From NCBI RefSeq assembly GCF_014863605.1, contig NZ_CP062252.1:5488501-5552500 (forward strand): a stretch of 64,000 nucleotides of DNA. Reading direction: 5' to 3'. The translations under genes and the position numbers were made by a program. The stretch comes from Pseudomonas allokribbensis. Lineage in GTDB: Bacteria; Pseudomonadota; Gammaproteobacteria; Pseudomonadales; Pseudomonadaceae. The notes beneath the pieces are model-generated. The model did not search any database. It had not been told where the DNA came from and was given only the letters and a program-made list of their open reading frames with translations. Every line of letters starts with the position of its first letter. The first letter of the stretch is position 1. Below, piece after piece: positions 54,667-64,000 of the stretch.

Positions 54667-55944
54667 ATGATCGAACCCAAGCGCGTCTTGCGCGCCCTCG
54701 CTGAACACTGGGCACTTCTGGAGCCACTGTGCGAGCACTTCGACCAAGGCACCCTGAGCCTCAACGAACTGCGCACGCAACTGGCCGCCCAACAACTGGA
54801 CAGCACGCCGCAGGACATCACCAGTCTGCTCGACGTGTGGATTCGCCTCGACATTCTGGTGCCCGTGGCCAAAAGCCCGAACCGTTTCGAGCTGAACGCG
54901 CAGATTCACGACTTCCTCGCCTACCTGCGTCGGGAACACCGACTCGGCCTGTGCCTGGAAATCGAAGCTTATTTGCGTCACCTCGAGCGTCTGGCCGGTT
55001 ACATCCAGGATGCGTTCGACATTCGCGATGGCAATGATCTGGCGCGTCAGTTGCGCCTGCTCGACATGCGCGTGCGCGACGTTCTGAAGAAACTCGACAA
55101 CGACGAACAGGCGCTGGTGGCCGTGGCCGAGCGGGCCAAGACCAGCGACCGGCAGATTCCGCTGCGTCAGCGTTACGCCGAAGTACTGGCGACCTGGGAC
55201 GAATACGTCGAGCCGATGATTGATCTGGTGAACGCCGACGGCGCCTTCGAACAAGGCGTACGCAAGGTCGAAACCGTGCTGCTGAAGATGCTCAGCGAAC
55301 AGCAGCGCCTCGGCCATCTGGTCGATGACGACATGCTGCTGCGCACCCACGCGCGCATCCTCGAGATGCAGACCAGCGCCCAGCTGACCCTGCGTCACGC
55401 TCGCGAACTGCTGCTGCCGTTGCGTGAAGAAGCTCGCCGGCACAACGCCGTAACCCGTGGCGCCGCCCTCGCCCTTGCCGCGATCCGCCGCAAAGGCATC
55501 GACGCCGTACCGCAAGCCGCGATGCCGCTGTTCACCCGGCCGCAAAGCACCTTCCTTGGCAGCGCCAGTCAGGTTGAAGCCTACGTCTATGCCCTGGCCC
55601 GTTTCGAGCCGAAACCGGCGCGCTTCCCCAAGGCGCACAAGACACAGAAAGGCGAAGCCCCGCGCGCACCGCGCACCGTGCGCGAAATGGTCGACCGTTG
55701 CGAAGAATCCCTGCCAATGCCGGATCTGATGACCTGGCTGCTGGAGCAGGAACCGGACGGCGCGACCGACGAATTGCTTTACTGGTTCTCGCGCCTGTCG
55801 CGGGAAAAACGCTTCAAGCGCGAGCGTCTGGAACGCCGCGAATACCACACACACGAGCACCAGGTCAGCCTGCGCTCCTTCGCCCTGCTCTCGGCCGGCG
55901 ACACCGCCGCCGAGGATTCTGCGAGCATCCCCAATGCATCTTGA
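54667..55944 (+). CDS. mksF: MksF kleisin subunit of the MksBEF condensin
   Basis: A 425-aa MukF-like kleisin that bridges the heads of the SMC-like MksB. The N-terminal winged-helix begins MIEPKRVLRALAEHWALLEPLCEHFDQG, as remembered for PA4684, and a long helical middle follows. The ATG at 54667 was chosen by that homology and the TACAAT promoter position. It overlaps mksE by 11 bases. With MksE and MksB it organises the chromosome alongside SMC-ScpAB. Confidence 0.88.
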   Translation: MIEPKRVLRALAEHWALLEPLCEHFDQGTLSLNELRTQLAAQQLDSTPQDITSLLDVWIRLDILVPVAKSPNRFELNAQIHDFLAYLRREHRLGLCLEIEAYLRHLERLAGYIQDAFDIRDGNDLARQLRLLDMRVRDVLKKLDNDEQALVAVAERAKTSDRQIPLRQRYAEVLATWDEYVEPMIDLVNADGAFEQGVRKVETVLLKMLSEQQRLGHLVDDDMLLRTHARILEMQTSAQLTLRHARELLLPLREEARRHNAVTRGAALALAAIRRKGIDAVPQAAMPLFTRPQSTFLGSASQVEAYVYALARFEPKPARFPKAHKTQKGEAPRAPRTVREMVDRCEESLPMPDLMTWLLEQEPDGATDELLYWFSRLSREKRFKRERLERREYHTHEHQVSLRSFALLSAGDTAAEDSASIPNAS

Positions 55945-56635
55945 TCTTTCCGAACTGTCGCAACTCGCGCCGATCTTCCGCGAGCTGTTCAAGGGTTACC
56001 ACGTCAGCCGCCGCGATCCGGAGCTGTACGCGCAACTGTCGAACTTCCAGGACCAGTACCGCACGCTGTTCAAGGCACTGGGTTTCGAACTGGTCTGCGA
56101 CACCCGTGGTTTCTACTATTTCGTGCCGGACATGGCAGCAGCGGCGGTGAACAAGACCGCTCAGCGCCTGGCGCTGTTCACCTTCATCCTCGTCGAGCAT
56201 CTGGCCGATCAGGGCCGCGATCCGATCGCTGTGCTCGACGGCGGCAGCCTCGGCCGCGAAGAATTGCCGTCGCTGCTGGAAAAGTACCGCGACCTGTTCA
56301 TCCAGGCCGAAGTTCAGACCGTTGAAGAGCTCGAAGAAAAAATCATGCGCCGCATGACCCAGCTCGGTTTCGCTGGCGAAGAAAACGGCGTGTACCGCTT
56401 CCTGCCGCCGATGCACCGCTTCCTCGACGTCTGCCTGTCGGTTCAGCAGGACCGCGATCTGGCGGCCAGCGTGCACAGCGTGCTGCCGCTGCCGGCACCG
56501 GTGCTGATCGACGAAGAGGCCGAGGCCAAATTCCTCGAGACCGACGATCCACTCGATCTTTCCGAATTTGAGGAAGAGAGCGAAGAAGACGCACTGGCCC
56601 GCGCCATTGCCGAAGAACAGGAGTCCGACGCATGA
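55934..56635 (+). CDS. mksE: MksE subunit of the MksBEF condensin
   Basis: A 233-aa MukE-like winged-helix protein that binds the kleisin MksF. Residues 1-200 hold the two winged-helix-like halves (ELYAQLSNFQDQYRTLFKALGFELVCDTRGFYYFVPD; GFAGEENGVYRFLPPMHRFLD). The C-terminal 40 residues are very acidic (EFEEESEEDALARAIAEEQE). Start and stop overlap mksF and mksB, so the three subunits are translationally coupled. Confidence 0.88.
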   Translation: MHLDLSELSQLAPIFRELFKGYHVSRRDPELYAQLSNFQDQYRTLFKALGFELVCDTRGFYYFVPDMAAAAVNKTAQRLALFTFILVEHLADQGRDPIAVLDGGSLGREELPSLLEKYRDLFIQAEVQTVEELEEKIMRRMTQLGFAGEENGVYRFLPPMHRFLDVCLSVQQDRDLAASVHSVLPLPAPVLIDEEAEAKFLETDDPLDLSEFEEESEEDALARAIAEEQESDA

Positions 56636-59472
56636 GCCAGGAACGCTACGGCATCCGCCGCTTTGCCCTTTTGAACACCGCCGGTTACAGCCTCGGCCTG
56701 TTTCCGCTGGAAGAACCGCTATCGGTCTACGGCGCGAACAACCTGGGTAAATCCGCCTCGATCAACGCCTTGCAGTTCCCGATCCTGGCGCGCATGTCGG
56801 ACATGAGTTTCGGCAAGTACAGCCTGGAACAATCCCGGCGTTTCTACTTTGCCTCCGACACCAGCTACATCCTCGTCGAAGTGAACCTGCCCCACGGCCC
56901 GCACGTGATCGGCGTGGTCGGTCGCGGCCCGGGTGGCGGTTTCGGTCACCAGTTCTTTGCCTACGCCGGCAAGCTTGATCTGGCGCACTACCAGAAAAAC
57001 GACACCTGCCTGCGTCAGAAAGAACTGTTCAGCAACCTTGAGAAGGAAGGCCTGAAAGCCTACGAACTCAAGCCTGATGAACTGCGCCGTTTGCTGGTTG
57101 GCGGTCATACGTCGATCCCGCTGGATCTGACCCTGATCCCGCTGCGCTCCACCAGCGAGCAGAGCCTGAAGACTTTCCGCGCGCTGTTCATCAACCTGCT
57201 GCACATGCGCGAAATCACCGCAGCCAAGCTCAAGCAATTGTTCCTCGATGCCTTCGAACACAGCCTGCGTTCCGGCAGCGTCGATTACATTGCGGCGTGC
57301 GAAGAAGCTTTCCGCGACGTGCGTCGCATGGAACAGGACTACAACTCGCTGGTGGCGGCCGGCCCGCTGGTCGAAGCCTTGGCCAACGGCGTGAAACAGC
57401 GCGACGTGCTGCGCGGCAAGCTGCATCGCCTGTCGCCACTGCTCGATTCGTTGCTCGGCACCTGGTCGGATTACGCCGGTGCGCGCAAAGAAGAACTGGC
57501 GATCCAGGCCGAACATTACCGTCGCGAGCAGGACGACCTGCAAAACGATCAGCGCGGTGGCACCCAGGAGCTGATGCGTCTGGAGCGGGAAATCTCCGGC
57601 ATTCAGCGCTGGCTCGGTGAGTTGTCGGTACTGAAAAACCGCTTTGCACTGGTCGATGACGTCAAGGTGCTGGAGCAGCAACTGCTGGCCGCCAAGGACG
57701 CTCACGATGAACTGGCCGGTGCGCTGGCGCAGTCCCGTCAATTCAGCGCCGAGGATCTCGAAGAACGTCTGCGGGATCTGGAAAAACGCCTGAAGTCGGT
57801 GAAACAGCAACTCGATCACGCCGACAACAACAGCTACGCCCGCCTGCGTGAAGAGTTCTCGCAACAGGACGTCGAACGCCTGATGCGTCTGTTCAACAGC
57901 GCGCTGTTCAGCCTGCCGCTGGGCGAACACGGCATCACCCTCGACGAGGACGGCGAGTGGGTCAAATCGGTCGAGCTGATCCTCGACGGCTTCAAGGGCG
58001 AGCGTTTCGAAGTGCCGGGCCTGTCGATCGACATCTCGCACATCGAGCCGCCGGCCCTGCAAGCGCTGGCCGACCGTGCCGCGCTACGCGATCAGAAAGA
58101 GCGTCTGGAAAAAGAACTCAAGCAACTGAAAACCCAGCAAGCCGTGGCCGCCGACCGCGCCGCGAGCAAGACCCAGACCGAAGCGCTGTACCAGCAGGTG
58201 CTGGATGCGCAGAAAGCTTTGGAAGACTTCCGCCGCACCCAGACCCTGAGCGCCGAAGAAGGTGACAAGCTGGAGCAACTGGCGCAGATGGAAGCCGCGC
58301 AGGACGAACTCAAGCGTTCCAGCGATGCGTTCACCGAGCGCGTCCAGCAACTGTCGGCCAAGCTGCAACTGGTCGGCCGGCAGATCGCCGACATGGAAGC
58401 CAAGCAACGCACCCTCGACGATGCCCTGCGTCGCCGTCAGTTGCTACCGGCGGATCTGCCATTCGGCACGCCGTTCATGGATCCGGTCGACGATTCGATG
58501 GACAACCTGCTGCCGCTGCTCAACGACTATCAGGACAGCTGGCAAGGCTTGCTGCGTGCCGATGGCCAGATCGAAGCGCTGTACGCGCAAGTGCGCCTCA
58601 AAGGCGTGGCCAAGTTCGACAGCGAAGACGACATGGAGCGCCGTCTGTCGTTGCTGATCAACGCTTACGCGCACCGTACCGACGAAGCCCTGACCCTCGG
58701 CAAGGCGCGTCGCGCAGCCGTGACCGATATCGCGCGGACCCTGCGCAATATCCGCAGCGACTACGACAGCCTCGAGCACCAACTGGCGCTGTTCAACCGC
58801 GAGATCAACAAGCGTCAGGTCTCCAACCTGCAGAGCTTCCGCATCGTGCTCGCGCCGAACAAGGAAGCGCTCAAGCACATCGACCAGATCATCCACAGCG
58901 CCGGTCAGTACGAAGAAGGCGAAACCCTGTCGGTGTTCGACCTGAGCCAGAGCGCGGAACAGGACAACAAGAACGAAGATGCCAAGGAATACCTGGCACG
59001 TCTGGTGGCGGCGAACCACAACCAGCTCGGCCTCAAGGACTTGTTCGAACTGGCGTTCGAGATCACCAAGGTCAACGGCCAGCCGGTGATCCACACCGAC
59101 ATCGATGGCGCGGCGTCCAACGGCACCACGATGACCATCAAGGCGCTGACCAACATGTACTTGTTGCTGCACTTGATGGACCGCGACCTGGCCGGTCGCG
59201 TGCGCCTGCCGTACTACCTCGACGAGGCGGCGGACATCGACGAGAAGAACCAGGCAGCATTGCTGGAAACCAGCCTGCAACTGGGCTTCGTGCCGATTCT
59301 GGCGAGCGTGAAGCCGCAGGTCTGCGCCAGTGTCGCCATCGACCTGGAAGGCGGCAGCGGCCCGGCCGGCATCTACATCGACGAGGCGGACTGGAAATAC
59401 ATCCGCCGTCACGATGTGGTGAAAGCCACCATCAATGTCGAAGCGGACGAGCCGGAGCTGGATGCGGTTTGA
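56632..59472 (+). CDS. mksB: MksB SMC-like ATPase of the MksBEF condensin
   Basis: A 946-aa SMC-related ATPase. The Walker A motif GANNLGKS is at residues 34-41, long coiled coils extend from about 230 to 750 with a hinge-like break near the middle, and the C-terminal head has SNGTTMTIKALTN and Walker B YYLDEAADIDEKNQ (about 860). It is shorter than E. coli MukB, as usual for MksB. No mksG/jetD nuclease-like gene follows, so this is the chromosome-organising rather than plasmid-defence arrangement. Confidence 0.92.
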   Translation: MSQERYGIRRFALLNTAGYSLGLFPLEEPLSVYGANNLGKSASINALQFPILARMSDMSFGKYSLEQSRRFYFASDTSYILVEVNLPHGPHVIGVVGRGPGGGFGHQFFAYAGKLDLAHYQKNDTCLRQKELFSNLEKEGLKAYELKPDELRRLLVGGHTSIPLDLTLIPLRSTSEQSLKTFRALFINLLHMREITAAKLKQLFLDAFEHSLRSGSVDYIAACEEAFRDVRRMEQDYNSLVAAGPLVEALANGVKQRDVLRGKLHRLSPLLDSLLGTWSDYAGARKEELAIQAEHYRREQDDLQNDQRGGTQELMRLEREISGIQRWLGELSVLKNRFALVDDVKVLEQQLLAAKDAHDELAGALAQSRQFSAEDLEERLRDLEKRLKSVKQQLDHADNNSYARLREEFSQQDVERLMRLFNSALFSLPLGEHGITLDEDGEWVKSVELILDGFKGERFEVPGLSIDISHIEPPALQALADRAALRDQKERLEKELKQLKTQQAVAADRAASKTQTEALYQQVLDAQKALEDFRRTQTLSAEEGDKLEQLAQMEAAQDELKRSSDAFTERVQQLSAKLQLVGRQIADMEAKQRTLDDALRRRQLLPADLPFGTPFMDPVDDSMDNLLPLLNDYQDSWQGLLRADGQIEALYAQVRLKGVAKFDSEDDMERRLSLLINAYAHRTDEALTLGKARRAAVTDIARTLRNIRSDYDSLEHQLALFNREINKRQVSNLQSFRIVLAPNKEALKHIDQIIHSAGQYEEGETLSVFDLSQSAEQDNKNEDAKEYLARLVAANHNQLGLKDLFELAFEITKVNGQPVIHTDIDGAASNGTTMTIKALTNMYLLLHLMDRDLAGRVRLPYYLDEAADIDEKNQAALLETSLQLGFVPILASVKPQVCASVAIDLEGGSGPAGIYIDEADWKYIRRHDVVKATINVEADEPELDAV

Positions 59473-59490
59473 TGCTTAACTGACGGGCAC

Positions 59491-59528
59491 AAAAAAGGGC
59501 CGCGATCCAATGGATCGCGGCCCTTTTT
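59491..59528. terminator. Bidirectional terminator after mksB
   Basis: AGGGCCGCGATCC pairs with GGATCGCGGCCCT around AAT, with A6 before and T5 after. It also serves the convergent pqi operon. Confidence 0.9.
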
Positions 59529-59541
59529 CATGGGCTCGGGA

Positions 59542-61845
59542 TTATTTGCCGAGGGGGATTTTCGGCGCCCAGGTCAGCCATTCGTCTTCGAACTTGTCGA
59601 ACAGCGCGAAGGTCTGTTCAGCCCGAGCCGGGTTGCCCATGCGCTCACCGTCCGGCGTGGCGAAGGCGATACCGCCCTGAATCGCTGTCTCCAAAGACTC
59701 AGTGCGTACCGTCACGCCCTTGAACAGGCCGATATCGAATCCGACACCGCTGGTGTTCCAGAAGCGGCTACCGCTACGTACCAGTGGCACGTACTTCGGC
59801 TCGATCAGGATGTGCACCAGTACCCGATCGGCAGTCTGTCCCAGTTCATAACCGGTGACTTTACCCACGGTGATTTCGCGGTAAGTCACTGGCACACCCG
59901 GTTTGAGCGAACCGCGACGAGCGGCGCTCAAGACCAGGCTCAAGCCTGCTTCCTGCTTGGCCAACTCTGGCGGATTGTCCAACGCCACGAAGTTCTTCTG
60001 CGGGCCGAGGTTCTTGGCCGCCGGTTGCACTTCGAGATATTGGCCGGTCACCAGGGTTTCCAGGTTCGAGGTTTTGATCAGCCCCAACTCCGGTTTGACC
60101 ACCCAGAACTGACTGCCGACCCGAGCAATCTTCTCCGGCACTTCTGTGATGCGCGCGGTGAGGATCACCGATTGCAGGTCATCGGTCAGGTCGACGCTTT
60201 CGATCTTGCCCACATCCAGGCCTTTGAAGCGAATCGGCGTGCCGCTGCGCAAACCGTCGGCACGGTCGACCTTGATGGTGACCACCGCGCCCTTCTGATT
60301 CGCGTCATCATGATTGGCGAACAGACGGAAGCGCGGAATGCGCTTCTGCAGCGGAGCCTTGGCTTGCGGCGTTTCGAAGGCGATGCCGCCGGCCATCAGG
60401 GTCTGCAACGACTCGCTCTTGACCTGAATGCCGCCGGTCAAGCCACCGGTCAACGTGACACCGCTGACGTTCCAGAACCGGGTCGAGGCGTTGACCAGGT
60501 TTTCGTATTCCTTCTCGATGTGGACGCCGATCACCAGTTGCTTCCGGGTCTTGGAGAATTGATAGCTCTGCACCGAACCGACCTTGACCTGCTTGTAGAG
60601 GATCGGGCTGCCAACATCGATCGAGCCGAGCGTGTCGGTGAACAGCACCAGGTGCAGACCCGGTGAGCGGAGGTCCAGCGGCGGCGCTTTCGGCCGGGCT
60701 TCGAACTCACGCTGCGGAGCGCCGCCCTTGTCGCCTGGGCGCACGGCGATGTAGTTACCTTTGACCAACGCTTCCAGACCGGTGATGCCGGCCAGGGAAA
60801 TCGACGGTTTGACCACCCAGAACTGGGTGCCGGTGACCAGATATTCTTCAGCCAGAGGATCGAGGGTCAATTCAGCGGTGGCGCTGGACAAGTCCGGATC
60901 GATCTTCAGCGCTTTCAGGTTACCGACCTGAATGCCCTTGTACATCACCGGCGTACGACCGGCCTGCAAACCTTCGAAATCGCTGAGTTTGACCTTCACG
61001 CGGATGCCGGCGGCGGCCGCATCGAAGTCTTCGTAGAGGCGGAACGGCAGGCTCGGATCGGTCGGCGGGCTGTCCTTGCGGTTCTCCGGCGTAGCGAAGG
61101 CAATACCGCCGGCGACGATGCTGGCCAGGGACTCGCTGCGCACTTTCACCCCGGACAGGTTGGCGTCGATGCTGATGCCGCTGGCGTTCCAGAAGCGCGT
61201 ATGTTTGCGCACCAGTTTGGCGTAGGTCGGCTCGATGAACACTTTGAGTTCGACAGTGCTCTGGTCTTCCGACAGCACGTAACTCTTGATCTGGCCAACC
61301 TTGATCTGCTTGTAGAACACGGGGCTGCCACGGTTCAGCGAACCCAGGCGATCCGCCTTGATCGTCAGGTGCAGGCCGGGTTTGGAGTCCGACAGCGGCG
61401 GCTCTTCGGCCAGGGCCTTGAACTTGCGGGTCGGCTCGCCTTCACCCGGGCTGATCGCGACATAGTTACCTGATACCAGGGTTTCCAGACCGGTGATACC
61501 AGCCAGTGTCACACTCGGTTTGACCAGCCAGAAGCGGGTACTGGTCTTCAGGTATTGATCGACATCCTTGTTCATTTCGATGGTGGCGATCACGCCTTTG
61601 GTGCCGCCTTCGTCGTCGAGCTTGAGGGCTTTGACCTTGCCGACTGGCATGCCTTTGTAGACCACTTCGGTCTTGTTGGCCTGGATACCTTCACCGCTTT
61701 CGAAGCGCACCTGAATCTCGATGCCGGTTTCGTTGTAGGCACGCCATCCCAGCCAGCCGCCGATGATCAGGGCAATCAGGGGCAGTACCCAAATGGCAGA
61801 CCAGTTCGAAGCCGGTCGGGTTTTCGCTACAGGCAAATCAGTCAT
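59542..61845 (-). CDS. pqiB: PqiB/LetB-like intermembrane transport protein with six MCE domains
   Basis: A 767-aa protein with one N-terminal membrane anchor (residues about 15-34, AIWVLPLIALIIGGWLGW) and six MCE repeats that I count beginning near 41, 157, 281, 395, 517 and 636; each has a core like GTPVxYKGxxVGxV. MCE proteins form stacked rings that carry lipids between inner and outer membranes. E. coli PqiB has three and LetB seven, so this is an intermediate. It overlaps the upstream pqiA-like gene by eight bases. Confidence 0.88.
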   Translation of the reverse strand: MTDLPVAKTRPASNWSAIWVLPLIALIIGGWLGWRAYNETGIEIQVRFESGEGIQANKTEVVYKGMPVGKVKALKLDDEGGTKGVIATIEMNKDVDQYLKTSTRFWLVKPSVTLAGITGLETLVSGNYVAISPGEGEPTRKFKALAEEPPLSDSKPGLHLTIKADRLGSLNRGSPVFYKQIKVGQIKSYVLSEDQSTVELKVFIEPTYAKLVRKHTRFWNASGISIDANLSGVKVRSESLASIVAGGIAFATPENRKDSPPTDPSLPFRLYEDFDAAAAGIRVKVKLSDFEGLQAGRTPVMYKGIQVGNLKALKIDPDLSSATAELTLDPLAEEYLVTGTQFWVVKPSISLAGITGLEALVKGNYIAVRPGDKGGAPQREFEARPKAPPLDLRSPGLHLVLFTDTLGSIDVGSPILYKQVKVGSVQSYQFSKTRKQLVIGVHIEKEYENLVNASTRFWNVSGVTLTGGLTGGIQVKSESLQTLMAGGIAFETPQAKAPLQKRIPRFRLFANHDDANQKGAVVTIKVDRADGLRSGTPIRFKGLDVGKIESVDLTDDLQSVILTARITEVPEKIARVGSQFWVVKPELGLIKTSNLETLVTGQYLEVQPAAKNLGPQKNFVALDNPPELAKQEAGLSLVLSAARRGSLKPGVPVTYREITVGKVTGYELGQTADRVLVHILIEPKYVPLVRSGSRFWNTSGVGFDIGLFKGVTVRTESLETAIQGGIAFATPDGERMGNPARAEQTFALFDKFEDEWLTWAPKIPLGK

Positions 61846-62467
61846 GGTCGGCGTCCGACTCCGTGTTATCCCAAATCAGTCGGGGATCGAAAGTGACAGC
61901 GGCGAGCATCGTCAGAATCACCACACTGGCGAAGGCGATGGCGCCAAGATTGGCTTCGACGCTGGCAAGCCGGCCGAAGTTGACGACCGCCACCAGAATG
62001 GCGATCACGAAAATATCGAGCATGGACCAGCGGCCGATGAACTCGATGAAACGGTACATCCAGATCCGCTGGCGCGCGGACAAGGGCTGGCGGCGCTGCA
62101 CCGAAAACAGCAACAGCGCGATACCCACCAGTTTGAATGTCGGCACCAGGATACTGGCGATGAACACCACGGCAGCGATCGGAATCATGCCGTGCTGCAC
62201 CAACTGGATCACACCGGACATGATCGTGCTCGGATCACCCTGGCCCAGAGAGCTGACTGTCATGATCGGCAGTACGTTGGCCGGGATGTAGATAATCGCC
62301 GCAGTGATCAGCAACGCCCAGGTTCGGGCGAGACTGTTCGGACGCCTTGCATGAACCAGCGCACCGCATCGGGTGCAGGTCTGAACATCGCATTCGGTAT
62401 CCTGCCTGTTCAGTTCGTGGCATTCAGCACAGATCAGAATGCCTGCATCAATCGCCCGCATGGGCAT
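61838..62467 (-). CDS. pqiA: PqiA-like membrane protein, second half-size copy
   Basis: A 209-aa protein with a zinc-ribbon-like start (ICAECHELN...CTRCGALVHAR) and four membrane segments (ALLITAAIIYIPANVLPIM, MIPIAAVVFIASILVPTFKLVGIALLLF, IFVIAILVAVVNFG, VVILTMLAAVTF). E. coli PqiA fuses two such halves in about 417 aa; here they are separate genes. MPMR offers a second ATG at 62461. It overlaps its paralogue by 20 bases and pqiB by eight. It is thought to supply lipid or energy coupling to the MCE tunnel. Confidence 0.85.
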   Translation of the reverse strand: MPMRAIDAGILICAECHELNRQDTECDVQTCTRCGALVHARRPNSLARTWALLITAAIIYIPANVLPIMTVSSLGQGDPSTIMSGVIQLVQHGMIPIAAVVFIASILVPTFKLVGIALLLFSVQRRQPLSARQRIWMYRFIEFIGRWSMLDIFVIAILVAVVNFGRLASVEANLGAIAFASVVILTMLAAVTFDPRLIWDNTESDADHD

Positions 62468-63107
62468 CCTCTCCTGATAACGCCTGCCAGATCTGGTGCG
62501 GTGACATCACCACTTCGAGCCAGACCTGAACCAGTAACAAGCCGATGAAACACGCCAGACCGAGACCCACGGTGATAGCCGCCATGTCCGCCAGTTTGAC
62601 GATCGCGACCAGGACGCCCATGAGGTAGACCTCGAGCATGCCCCAGTCTTTGAGGTGGTGATAAATGCGGTAGAGCAACAGGCCGTAGCTACGACCGATG
62701 TTGAAACGGATCGTCAGCAACACCATCAACTGACACAGCAGTTTCAGCAGTGGAATCGCCATGCTGCACAGGAATACGACGACTGAGACACCGCGCATAT
62801 CGGTATTGAACAGGCCGATAACACCGCTCCAGACAGTGTCCTGCGACGATTGCCCCAAAACATTGAGCTGCATGATGGGTAAAAAGTTCGCCGGCACGTA
62901 GAGCAGCAGTGCGGCAATGACCAGGGCTAGACTGCGCTGCACCACGTTATGGCGGTGGGCGTACAGTTCGTAGCCACAACGTGGGCAGAGGGCTTTTTCA
63001 CCGTGGGCAAGCTTGGGCTTGCGCATCAGCAGATCGCACTCATGACAGGCCACCAAGTCATCCAGCGGTAATTCTGACAGCCCGGGGGCGTCAACCGAAT
63101 CTGACAT
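62448..63107 (-). CDS. pqiA: PqiA-like membrane protein, first half-size copy
   Basis: A 219-aa paralogue of the next gene. It has two zinc-ribbon CxxC pairs (VACHECDLL, ALCPRCGYEL) followed by AHRHNVVQRSLALVIAALLLYVPANFLPIM and three more membrane segments. I chose the ATG at 63107 (MSDSVDAPG) because the longer frame adds 35 residues of poor quality. It is the first gene of the three-gene operon and begins just over 100 bp behind the rRNA operon terminator on the same strand. Confidence 0.85.
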   Translation of the reverse strand: MSDSVDAPGLSELPLDDLVACHECDLLMRKPKLAHGEKALCPRCGYELYAHRHNVVQRSLALVIAALLLYVPANFLPIMQLNVLGQSSQDTVWSGVIGLFNTDMRGVSVVVFLCSMAIPLLKLLCQLMVLLTIRFNIGRSYGLLLYRIYHHLKDWGMLEVYLMGVLVAIVKLADMAAITVGLGLACFIGLLLVQVWLEVVMSPHQIWQALSGEDAHAGD

Positions 63108-63210
63108 AAGGGCTCTGACTCCGAAAAAGTTGGGATCTATTCTAGTGTTCTGATTCGAAAATAACTGTGCAAATTTGTTCGCTGACGCGAGCAAAAACTT
63201 TCCTGCGGGC

Positions 63211-63246
63211 AAAACAAAACCCCAACTGCTTTCGCAATTGGGGTTT
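63211..63246 (-). terminator. Terminator of the rRNA operon
   Basis: On the minus strand AAACCCCAA pairs with TTGGGGTTT and is followed by TGTTTT. It lies 12 bases past the 5S rRNA and ahead of the pqi operon. Confidence 0.85.
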
Positions 63247-63257
63247 CGGAATTTAAT

Positions 63258-63373
63258 CTTGACGATGACCTACTCTCACATGGGGAAACCCCACACTACC
63301 ATCGGCGATGCATCGTTTCACTTCTGAGTTCGGGATGGGATCAGGTGGTTCCAACGCTCTATGGTCGTCAAGA
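63258..63373 (-). rRNA. rrf: 5S ribosomal RNA
   Basis: The reverse complement reads TCTTGACGACCATAGAGCG at the start and ends in GTAGGTCATCGTCAAGA, with the internal CGAACTCAGAAGTGAAAC characteristic of 5S rRNA. The terminal stem TTGACGA/TCGTCAA is complete. Ends are set by the terminal helix and could be off by a few bases. Confidence 0.95.
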
Positions 63374-63552
63374 AATTCGGGTACTGAGTCGTGGCCAGAC
63401 GGCCTCGCTTCAGCAAATTGGGTATGGGATAGTTTTCGGTGTTTTGTGCTGCCTTTTTAGGTGCAGTCGAACTTTCGGTTCGTTTCGTCTTCACACACCG
63501 CAATCTGGTTGCTCTGGTTTAGAGAGCCGACGCAAATTGCTTGGGTGTTATA
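63374..63552 (-). other. 23S-5S internal transcribed spacer
   Basis: A 179-bp spacer with no tRNA seen. It will be removed during rRNA processing. Confidence 0.8.

Positions 63553-64000
<448 letters not shown>

Noticed and set aside
56719..58062. 447-codon minus-strand frame within mksB
   Set aside because: It is antisense to an SMC-like protein with intact Walker motifs.

Overview
This window is a chromosomal segment of a fluorescent-group Pseudomonas (P. fluorescens/P. koreensis-like). The evidence is the GC-rich coding style and a gene order that, from memory, follows the P. aeruginosa PA4639-PA4690 backbone almost gene for gene: mqoB, hpt, upp, uraA, hemH, merR-phr, pagL, murI, moeB, prmC, prfA, hemA, TPR lipoprotein, lolB, ispE, tRNA-Gln, prs, rplY, pth, ychF, tRNA-Met, carbonic anhydrase, rimI, holD, mksFEB, pqiAB, rRNA operon. 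The species itself cannot be fixed from the sequence.

Layout. 1-9.5 kb: small conserved proteins, malate:quinone oxidoreductase, purine and pyrimidine salvage (hpt / upp-uraA) and hemH next to a YfcH-like epimerase. 9.6-19.3 kb: a renalase-type flavoprotein unit, then a tightly overlapping operon with a DUF523/DUF1722 protein, a LitR-like MerR regulator, DNA photolyase, a SnoaL-like protein, an SDR, an FAD amine oxidase-like protein, DUF1365, a CFA-synthase-like methyltransferase and DUF2878. Two perfect TGTACA-N12-TGTACA direct repeats precede the operon and a degenerate copy precedes the renalase gene. These match the published PplR1 (class II LitR) consensus of P. putida, so the block looks like a light- and photooxidation-responsive lipid/DNA-repair regulon. 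19.4-32.2 kb: YkgJ, PagL, murI-moeB-prmC-prfA-hemA on the minus strand, then TPR lipoprotein-lolB-ispE-tRNA-Gln-prs-rplY-pth-ychF on the plus strand, with a tRNA promoter buried inside ispE.

32.2-52 kb is the variable part, lying between ychF/tRNA-Met and the carbonic anhydrase gene. It holds a fosmidomycin-resistance-type exporter, a chemoreceptor, tRNA-Met(CAT), a small S-type bacteriocin with an HNH DNase and two tandem immunity genes, a DUF2817 peptidase, gamma-glutamyltransferase, MerR, an Xre-DUF2975 pair, a flavin reductase, a BdlA-like PAS-PAS-MCP protein, an MFS transporter, an AtoE-type transporter, a Tat-exported AcpA-type phosphatase with an unrecognised secreted neighbour, and a SET-domain protein preceded by lux-box-like palindromes. 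The bacteriocin cassette is bracketed by two near-identical terminator hairpins, the first directly behind tRNA-Met.

52-64 kb returns to the backbone: carbonic anhydrase, an acidic small protein, rimI-holD, the MksF-MksE-MksB condensin, an operon of two half-size PqiA proteins and a six-MCE-domain PqiB/LetB-like protein, and the 5S and 3' end of the 23S rRNA on the minus strand. No insertion sequence, prophage or CRISPR array was seen.
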